This document shows positions 37,760 through 47,900 of a stretch of 64,000 bases of DNA, piece by piece. Source of the DNA: Oenanthe sinensis. Taxonomy: Eukaryota > Streptophyta > Magnoliopsida > Apiales > Apiaceae. Made by a program: the position numbers and the translations under genes. Under the pieces are notes generated by a model. That model was not told the DNA's origin. It did no database searches and saw only the letters and a list, made by a program, of their open reading frames with translations. The stretch's first letter is position 1. Each line of letters starts with the position of its first letter. The stretch is taken from positions 35,997,501 through 36,061,500 of the forward strand of contig CM053809.1 of assembly GCA_028671895.1 (NCBI GenBank), read 5' to 3'.

Positions 37760-39550
37760 AATCATACTTTTACATGTGTTTAATATATGATAAATGTAAT
37801 TGTTTCTGGTGATTCTTCCATTGAATTATACATTTCACGTGTGCAAAGTTTAAGGTTATCATCTTCTCCTCAACTCTACTTATGTAATGCATTAATGCAA
37901 ATATATTTTTACTACTGTATAAATTTATTTGGTGTCTCAAAATTTTCAGAATAAAATTTTAAAAAAATCTTTAGATTAATTGTTCGATTTTCTAGTTTTC
38001 CAAACTTAAATACTTGAAAGATAAAAGTGAGGAGTTTATGCATCAGTCTTCATGCACATCCGGCCGTCACAATTGTCCTCAACACATCAATTTTGAGTCA
38101 TATATATAGCCAAGAACTCATTGCAATCGTTTATTATTGATGATCCAATGATTTAAATGATATTTACTGATATCATTTATGTATATAGGACATAATCTGG
38201 TTGCACACTGTCAAATTCGAGGCTAGTACTTTGTCTCACCAATAGTTACGAGTTTTGACAGGAACAGAATCGACAGATATCTAGATGAGTTATTTGATTT
38301 TCATCCCAAGGCATTTTACAAAGTCTGAGCAGGAGACACTGCGGAGTAAATAGTGCACACGAGCGCATGTGTAGACACGTAATGTAACTTACAGCTAAAG
38401 ACAACACCAGGTGGACACCTGCACTACTGTCTCTTAGCATTTGATGCTCATGCATTACATATACATAAACTACTGATATTAGTTTCTTTCATAATTGAAC
38501 AGACTCACATCCCATTTTGCTTTAGACAGGTCTTGAACCCGGCCTCTACTCCGGATAAACAACACGAGAAAGATAGGCTAGTGGCTAGACCAAGAGTCCT
38601 TTGTCTTGCATAATTTTACCGCGTTTAAGTATGAGTTTCCATTCTTTCCAACCAAATCGAGTATTAACCTTCCGTCAATAGGCTTCTGTAACAACCGCTC
38701 TCTTAAACTAATACGGGGCATAAATTATTCGGAGAGTATAACATACATGAACCTTCATTATATTCTTCTATTAATCTGTTCTATCCGTACGTAGGTGAGG
38801 TATCTGGCTTTTGTATTGTACCTTCACTATTATAAATTTAAACTCTGGCAGAACAGAAATGAATTCATATGCACGTGCTCTCTCCAACATATTCCTTTTT
38901 CAACCTACACTATTATTGAACAGACATGATCATTCAAGTAAACAAGAGCTCAATGTCCAATTCATTTAAAAATCTCTCACTTTAATAAGTTTTTATGAGT
39001 AATTATTATTGTCTTAATGACTAAAGAGCTCTTCTCTTTAACAACATACACCAATATGTTGTCGGATGAAACGTTAATCACATTGCCCTTATTTCATCTT
39101 TAACAGAATTTTCTTTCGTGTCCAAAGTATTTTGGGTTATGAAAGACGGAAAGTGTGAAGGAAGTTCTCAATCAATAGAACAGAACAGGTTACATTGAGT
39201 CATTGATCTCAGAATCTAGGAAGAGTCCGGTCACAGTTCACATAGGGAAACTATCCTTTATAGTTGTCGAGCAACATGTAAATTCAAATCAAACCGAGTG
39301 GATGTGGACGTTAGCTCTTGGATTCAGAATGGGCAAAAATAAAACCTTAAAATTCAAATATATGAGCCAGAACATACGGAAGCAACGTCTTAAAAACATA
39401 AAAAGCTTTGAAATTTGAAGTATCGATCCAGAACAAAATAACGAAACCTGATTTTCATTCACAACCCCAAATGGCCAAATACCTATAACCATTCTTCTAA
39501 TATTTGTTACTAAATTAAATATAAGCCAAGAGATTACTAAGCTAATGCTT
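37760..39550. other. Gene-free spacer
   Basis: Lies between the promoter of PsbX and the 3' end of the BIG GRAIN 1-like gene. Only short chance frames. No RNA gene or clear repeat boundary recognised. Confidence 0.45.
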
Positions 39551-39562
39551 GATAAGAATTAG

Positions 39563-40567
39563 CTATGTAGAATAACCATTTGCAATGGCCTTGTTAGTTT
39601 TGAGCTTAGTAGTTCCATAAACTGGCAGCTCTTCTGCATAAACTGTCATCCCGATGTTGTCTAGCTCAAATAGATCTGAGCTTGAACAACTTGACGTATC
39701 ATCCTCAAGATCTTTATGATCAGCTTTATAAAATGTTCCTCTATACTTGGTAACATCTCCGACTCTTGCATTGTAATTTTTCTTCTCCGGATTCTTAGTG
39801 ACTGGAAACGACACAATCCTCGGATCATCCTCGTAAACATTCTTTTTCTTGCAATCTTCACCGGCAATATTCACACCAACAGGGCTAAATCTTACAGCCC
39901 TTTTTAAGTCATTGCTATCTTTTTTACCTGGCGTTTTGCTCAAGCAAGTTCTCGATAATGAAGAAGATGCATAAGAACTTGTAGTAAAGTCTTTGAGTGA
40001 TCGTGATTTTGTTACTGAGCATGAATCCTCATTACTCTTGTGTTTCTTCATGGTTTTTGAGCTGAAAATTGAGTTCAAAAGCCTTGCAATTCGACCTCCT
40101 GGTGAAATTGGCTGTTTCACCTTCTTTAATTCACTATAGATCTGCAAAGCTTTAGATTTTGTTGTCGTAATGAATTTCTTTTCACGCTTTGGTGTCTGCA
40201 TTGTGTGAAGAGACGAAGATTTTTGCAATGATCTAGTCACAGAGGACTCATTATCAGACGACGAAAATAAGGTGCCACAGCAGCTGGAATCTGAAGAATT
40301 TGAGCCATTCGAATTCCTCAAAGTATGTTTACTAGTTTTACCATTTTTTTTCCCATGATCTTCTATCCATTTCTCAACCATGATTGCTCGTCGAAGACTT
40401 GGAACCTCTTCTTCATACTCCACCTCCTGTTTCCTTCTCATTCTATTTTCTTCTTCTTTCTCCAACGGCTCATCTATCGATCTGCAAATTGAGTCGAGCA
40501 GAGACGAAGAAAAGGATGGCATCTTTCGTCGTTCTCCAGAAAATGTACTCATACTTTTCTGGAGCAA
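39563..40567 (-). CDS. BIG GRAIN 1-like protein
   Basis: An intronless gene for 334 residues, within the family's usual range. Conserved family blocks appear in order: PSFSSSLLDSICRSID (about 18-33), a charged region ending VEKWIEDH, PISPGGRIARLLNSIFSSK (about 153-171), RTCLSK, RAVRFSPVGVNI, then SSSDLFELDNI and ELPVYGTTKL near the end. Between them are long Ser-rich, low-complexity stretches. BIG GRAIN 1 in rice is a plasma-membrane-associated positive regulator of auxin response and transport that increases organ size. The biochemical mechanism is not established for the eudicot relatives. An internal Met at residue 6 (MSTFSG) is a plausible alternative start. Convergent features are absent; the gene stands alone. 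Confidence 0.9.
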   Translation of the reverse strand: MLQKSMSTFSGERRKMPSFSSSLLDSICRSIDEPLEKEEENRMRRKQEVEYEEEVPSLRRAIMVEKWIEDHGKKNGKTSKHTLRNSNGSNSSDSSCCGTLFSSSDNESSVTRSLQKSSSLHTMQTPKREKKFITTTKSKALQIYSELKKVKQPISPGGRIARLLNSIFSSKTMKKHKSNEDSCSVTKSRSLKDFTTSSYASSSLSRTCLSKTPGKKDSNDLKRAVRFSPVGVNIAGEDCKKKNVYEDDPRIVSFPVTKNPEKKNYNARVGDVTKYRGTFYKADHKDLEDDTSSCSSSDLFELDNIGMTVYAEELPVYGTTKLKTNKAIANGYST

Positions 40568-40639
40568 AAAGAAAATGCAGCAAAAATGAGGAGGGAATGG
40601 CTAGAATTTTATAGGAGACAAACAAGACAGAGCAAATTG

Positions 40640-41900
40640 TGCAGGAGGAAAAAAAACAGCAAAGAAATATTAAAACAATAAAACACAATTACGATATATA
40701 TATTTCGTGAGAAAGCTGATAACTTAACATGAATATCAAATCTTTTTTTGACGTTCGAGACTCGAGTTTGAATCACAGAACTTACAACAAAACTCAAAAA
40801 AATCATGAAAAAATGTTAAACAAATCCAACTAACTACATTAAAAGATTTTACCGTACAAACTGAGGAGAGTAATGAGTTCACATGAAAGTGTAGATAATT
40901 TATGTAGGAGTGTGTGTTAACAAAAGAAGCTAGGGGCAGACCCACGCGTGAGTGTGATTCTTAGCAAGGTGGGGTTGATCTGATCATATATTAAAACTGT
41001 CTGTAATTTTGTTGCTAATATATTCACCCCTCACCAGTCAAATTGCACGAATATTTCTCGAGTCCAAAGTAATGAAGTCGCGTACAATTTTGTGATTTAA
41101 AGTAAAAGCTGAAAAAGATAAAAAAATTTGCCACCCCATTAAAAGAAGATATTATTCCCTTTTTCACATAAAAGAATTGACCGCATAAAAGTTTTGGATT
41201 TTGGTGAATAATCTGGGGGAATAAAGAAAAAGTAGTAGTATATTTATATCTTATTACGCATTTACTTTTTCTAAAAAATATAATGAAAGATATTATTTTG
41301 AAAAATATATCTACATAATATAATGTCAAAACACAGTATTTTTTTCTCTGAGGAATGTTGTGTACCTTTATTCTTCGGTATCAATGATTCATTTTTTTAT
41401 TTTTTTTAAAATCGTCAAGATTAATTTTTTATTTGAAAAGCTAATACCTCCTGTTATTTTTTTTGACTAATTAGCTTTATATAGTATCTGTTCTAACAAA
41501 TCAGCGAGAATCGAACCACTATTGAGACGACAAGAGATAAACCCTAAAATATAAATCGATAAATTATTTTCTAAATATTTTCTTTTAAATAAAAATTTAA
41601 TATTAAAATTTTTATACACGTTTTCTTCAAGCTGCAAACTTCTGCTTTTCATTGTCGAAAATATACATTCAAGGTGAACAAGTATCATGTACAAAACTAA
41701 GGGAGGAACATGAACCTTTCTGCTACACATAATTTGAGGCAGTCACAAGAATGAACTTCTTACATACAAGGATCCTACGTAAATATGGTATACCTCAACC
41801 CATGTATCTATAGACTGTAAAAGTAGTTAAAAATCATTTTTGCAACTTTCTGAAGAAACTTAAGTTGTGTTCCGAGAAACAGCTCTATGCAGGCACAACG
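40640..41900. other. Spacer upstream of BIG GRAIN 1-like and downstream of BRX
   Basis: Contains the promoter of the BIG GRAIN 1-like gene and the probable 3'UTR of the BRX gene. Reading frames seen here are short and low-complexity. Confidence 0.45.
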
Positions 41901-41955
41901 CTTCACTTACTCTACGTACCCAGAAAAATAAATGGATTTGTAGGCTATAAGGTGA

Positions 41956-44900
41956 TCACAGATACTGCTTGTGAACCCTGGCTCGATTTTCTTCCCACCA
42001 CAGTCTAGCATCATCTCCCCAAACTTTTGGCGGCTGAATAAGACATGATAGTACAATTTAAGATCCTTTAGTTCACGTTTATAATTGACTATAATAACGA
42101 TAAAACTATAAAATTATATTCTTATGAGATATTAATTAGAAGATAATAACAATGATAATGATATTGGATGACTGTTAATTAATAGACTGACTACAATAAA
42201 ACTATTTTCGCGATGCCTGATTAATTCTAACAGTAGACCGAGGCTGGAGTATTGCTGCACCTCATCATGAAGCTAACACCCTGCAGAACTAGAGTATTGC
42301 TAAATCTTGTATTAAGATTGTCAACCTACATCATCGCTTTTCTACTACAGCAATGTATTTTCAGTGGTCAAAAGAAAAGTTTACACTAAACTAGCATTTA
42401 AGTGCCTTTTTATGGGGTGAAAAGAAAAAGTTGCAGAAAACCAATATTTACAGCTAGAATAAAGGTTATCGATCAGTACTGCTTTTAGCTGCCTGCGTGT
42501 TAACTGACGTAAACAAATATATCACAGGGTACTTGCATCATCAAGTTGATAAGAGTGCTGACCTGAATCTGACACGCCTGAGTTCCCTTGCACCACCTGC
42601 CAAGGCTCTGATTGTAATATAAACACCTGGCTCATCCTGCTCAACCCATTCAGTCTCCAGATCACTGGCATTGCTGATAGGTAACTCTCCAGATCGATCT
42701 ACATCTCTTGATGAGCTAGTCCTTATAGAAGCATCCATTGATGATGTTTCTATTTTTGTGCCGCTAATGCTTGAGAGCTTTGGTGTTGCATCAAGTCCAC
42801 GTGAGTCATTGCCATGACATGAGTACATAAAATGGTGCTCATAGGAATCCGAGGATGAATACCCCATCCCCGTTGGACGTAATAAGTTGCGGGGTAGGAG
42901 TTCTTTATCTAAAGGTGGCGTGTCGGGGCTGTCTTGAACAGATTCAATTTTTAAGCCCTGTTTTAAGAAAGAGAATCACATTACTGAAAGAAAACTAGAA
43001 TATTAGTTGTTCCTGTTCTTGTATAAAACAGTGGATGCTTATTTTAAATGTACATAGGACCCACGAAAAATGTTTACTTAAATAACCTGTACAAACAAAC
43101 GTAAAGGTCATAATGATAAACAGGATACAAGCGCAACGATCATGTAATCAAATTCAAGGTATAATATCTTACTAGCTAAATCTGAAGCTCACCTGATCAT
43201 CTTCGGATTTCGGAGGGTTTGGAAGAGGGAATGCTTGCTTGTTCAATTTTTGGACATTGTAAAGTTCAATTACTTTATCATAGTTCTCTGCCCACCACTT
43301 CTGAGCTTGCCATTTGTTAAAAATTTCCCGACTAAAGCAGATGATTACAACACATTAGTCTTGTTCAGATCTAAAACTTCTATCAATAGAAGATGTCAAC
43401 ATGTCACTTGTAAAGAGCAGTAGTTACACAGCTGAATACGATGGAAGATGAATATATGCAAGTAGCGATTGACAAAGGGAAAAGCTATCAAAAAGTGGCG
43501 GCATAGTCAGCAATCGGGGATAGTTTAGAGCATCTAGAATTACATATATTATATATTATCATGGGACAGTAATCAAAAAGTATCAACTTAATGATAATGA
43601 TACATATTAACAAGCTAGTGCTAAAGGAACCAGACCCATCCACGATAACTAAGTCCTGCATTATTGAGTTCAATCATCCGCGATTAAATTAATGAAACAC
43701 TAAATATTAAACCTGCAAAGTTGAAACTAATTAACTTCTTAAACAAAACCACACCTCTCATGTTTAAAGTGTTTTATCCAAACCAAAAATGCCCCTCAAT
43801 ATCGAAGCATCTGATATGATGTCATTATCAGTTTGATCATAAATGCCATAAATATATTATAAGAGGAACTATCTATCGATTTGAAATTAGATTCTTAAAC
43901 AAACCATATAAGGCATTAATCATCAGGTATTGCATCATTTTGAGAATTTCTCGATACTTTTGATTACTTAACCCTCCCCGAAGAACCAATATGGTAGGAA
44001 TCACAGTATTGGACGTTCAGTCCTTCGAAACAGAAAAGTAAAACCTCTGTACCTCTCGTCACTAAACTGACCAAAAACCATGTTCATATTTTGTCATCAC
44101 TCAGCTAGTTAACCACAAATACACTTCAAATCTCTACCTTGAAATGAAATGACTGAGAATAGTCACAATATGACAAACCTAAGACAAAGATTGAAGGGAA
44201 AGCAAGAGCCAGCCCGACAAGACAACAAAACTCTGGAAAAGCCATTCCAACACAATCAAACCAGGCCCACTAACAAGTTTGAAGTTTTATACATTTGGGA
44301 ATTTATATACTCATAAATCTCCGATATTTTTTGTGGTCATTCCATTGTAGCCAGTATAAAATCACTGTCAGGCCTGTACAAATTTCAAATAAATTGGGAA
44401 GACAATTTGAAGAGCTAATATAATTGTAATAGACTTTTTGCATGGCCTAGTCAATATTACAGGGTGATTTGCTGTGTAAGCTAAGGTCAAATTTGCTGTC
44501 TTCACCTTACAATTTATCATTTTAAGAACTATTAGAAACCAATGATGTTCCATTAAGTTGAGGACAAGCACATACCCTACCGACTAATAACAATGCTTTC
44601 ATTACAATACAAATTTACAACTACAAGTCTTCCACATGACCGACCACATATATCAATGAACAACTACTATAATAGTGATCAATTTGTAGAACAACTAAAT
44701 GATCCTTTTCAATTACTCACTCAGCAATAATCATATATATGTTTGCGTAATACATATGATTGAAATGGGTCATTGTAACACCCCAGTCCCACATCGAGTA
44801 GATTGGGATAATTTGTTCAGTATATAAGTAAAAAGTAGTACTACTAAGTGCACCAATAAATCATGATCTTTTGGGGGCCTGTGGTGGGCTTGTGAATTAC

Positions 44901-47900
44901 CCAAGTTGTTGTATTTGGGCCAGTTTACTTTGCGCCTATTTCGGATTCGGAAGTCGGGACTTGACCCGATTTTCGAAAAAAACTCGGGATTTGACTCGGG
45001 TTGTCACATATGGTATCAGAGCGCACTCTCGAAGGCTTGATTTGTCAAGTTGCCGGAGGTGGGGACACGAATGCTGGTGTTATTATCCCACAATGGTCAG
45101 AGGTCCAGAGGTGGGGATACGAAGCCAGCTGGTATTATCCCACAATGGCTAGAGAGGTACGATCTGGGCCTATGGGCTATCTGTTCGGCCTGACGAGGAC
45201 GTCAGGAATTTAAGTGGGGGAGTTTGTAACACCCCAGTCCCACATCGACTAAATTGAGATAATTTGTTCAGTATATAAGTAAAAGTATTACTACTATGTG
45301 CACCAACAAATCATTGATCTTTTGGGGGCCTGTGGTGGGCTTGTGGATTACCCAAGTTGTTGCATTTGAGCCAGTTTACTTTGGCTTATTTCGGATTTGG
45401 AAGTCGGGACTTGACCCGATTTTCGAAAAAGACTCGGGATTTGACCCGGGTTGTCACATAACACGAATGCTGGTGTTATTATCCCACAATGGTCAGAGGT
45501 CCGGAGGTGGGGACACGAAGCTAGCCGGTATTATCCCACAATGGCTAGAGAGGTACGATTTGGGCCTATGAGCTATCTGTTCGGCCTGACGAGGACGTCA
45601 GGAATTTAAGTGGGGGAGTTTGTAACACCCCAGTCCCACATCGAGTAGATTGGGATAATTTGTTCAGTATATAAGCAAGAGTACTACTACTAAGTGCACC
45701 AACAAATCATTGATCTTTTGGGGGCCTGTGGTGGGCTTGTGGATTACCCAAGTTGTTGCATTTGGGCCAGTTTACTTTGGCTTATTTCGGATTTGGAAGT
45801 CGGGACTTGACCCGATTTTCGAAAAAGACTCGGGATTTGACCCGGGTTGTCACATATGGCTTTGATACCATATGTGACTGACAACCCGAGTCAAATCCCG
45901 AGTTTTTTTCGAAAATCGGGTCAAGTCCCGACTTCCGAATCGGAAATAGGCGCAAAGTAAAGTGGCCCAAATACAACAACTTGGGTAATTCACAAGCCCA
46001 CCACAAGCCCCCAAAAGATCATGATTTATTGGTGCACTTAGTAGTACTACTTTTTACTTATATACTGAACAAATTATCCCAATCTACTCGATGTGGGACT
46101 GGGGTGTTACAAACTCCCCCACTTAAATTCCTGACGTCCTCGTCAGGCCGAACAGATAGCTCATAGGCCCAAATCGTATCTCTCTAGCCATTGTGGGATA
46201 ATACCGGCTAGCTTCGTGTCCCCACCTCCGGACCTCTGTCCATTGTGGGATAATACCACCAGCCTTCGTGTCCCCACCTCCGGCAACTTGACGAATCAAG
46301 CTTTCGAGAGTCGGCTTTGATACCGTATGTGACAACCCGGGTCAAATCCCGAGTCTTTTTCGAAAATCGGGTCAAGTCCCGACTTCCAAATCCGAAATAA
46401 GCCAAAGTAAACTGGCCCAAATGCAACAACTTGGGTAATCCATAAGCCCACCACAGGCCCCCAAAAGATCAATGATTTGTTGGTGCACATAGTAGTAATA
46501 CTTTTACTTATATACTGAACAAATTATCTCAATTTAGTCAATGTGGGACTGGGGTGTTACAGTCATAGTCTATGTGTTTCGTGTGTGCTTGTTGTTTATA
46601 GTATAAATTGACAAGTTGTGTACCTATTAGCATTATATCATCACAAAATTGTAGAATATAGAAGTATCTCCTAATTAAGCACGCTTAGTTATTTCTAAAT
46701 TACAATCAACGTCCACTAAGAGTGATTTCTATCAAATATTATGATAGTCCGTCCACTTAGATGAACCACCGTGATTATATATGAGCACGCCAAAATATAT
46801 GCAAGTTTAGAGCAACTAATTCAAGACCCTAACTTGCTCATCTCTTAATAACGTCTTGATAACGTAAGTTATACTCCTATATTTTATTGATTCAAATAAT
46901 ATAGCATAAAATATATACAGTATGCCTGTGTTATAATTATGTTTGTCTTGTTAGCTAGGGTCCAATGTCTTTATTGAAAGAGTCTCTTTATTCTTATTAG
47001 AGGTGCACGTAACATCTTCCTAGTTCCTACATCTAATTAATCGTTTAAAATGATATACCGGATACAATTGAACTATTTATCACATAATAATTACACGGTC
47101 CATTAACAGCATAATATACTACGAGTTTTCGCAGTGTACAATTTTTTTTTTTATATCTGTACTATTATATCCCATATATGATAAGAGTAAAATGAATTTT
47201 ATCTAAATACTATTCAACGTCGTAGGATCGATTCTTAATGACTACATAATATTATATACTAATGATTTATAAGTTATAATTATTATTGAGATTCCTAACC
47301 ACTATAATTTTTCTTACTTCGCTTCATATTAAAACTCAAACTCTATTAGATATCTTAGTAATATATAAATTTGAATTTAAAGAGCTATTTTGAAATTAAA
47401 TTAAAAAGAAAATTCGTAATTATTATGCTCCTTACAAGGCAGACATTGTTTGAGTCATCTTTTGAGTTTCAGAAGTCAGAATTAGACAATTTTACAGCCC
47501 ACACAAAACTTATAAAATTATCTTTAATTCTGATGTGGTCCAACATTCAAAATCCAACTACAACAGCCCGTAATCTAGACAGAAAAGACAGTTACGAATT
47601 TTTATCGGAGAATTCTATTCCGTTTAGGAAACCTTTTTATAATTGATTTAAAACATTAAAACATGTTTTATATTAGATTTATATAAAGCTATATCATATA
47701 TCAGACATTATTATGTATTATTATTAGAGTAGAGTAGAGATAGTATTAGGGTTTTACATACAGAGATGATTAAAGTTTTTCTTATCCAAATATTTTTTAT
47801 AAAAATATTTAATATATTATATAAGATATAACGGTAATTTTAAACATAGAGCCAGTTACACTTACGGGAGAAATTATTATATCGAGAACTCAGAAACCTT

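Noticed and set aside
42033..42563. Alternative donor in BRX exon 4 as the true structure
   Set aside because: It would restore the final frame but remove the VRFSR segment conserved in both BRX domains; a one-base loss in exon 5 explains the data better.
44871..46490. Several overlapping frames of 60-93 codons on both strands with similar peptides
   Set aside because: They are the same LTR sequence read repeatedly from the five TRIM LTRs. No gag, protease or RT motif is present.
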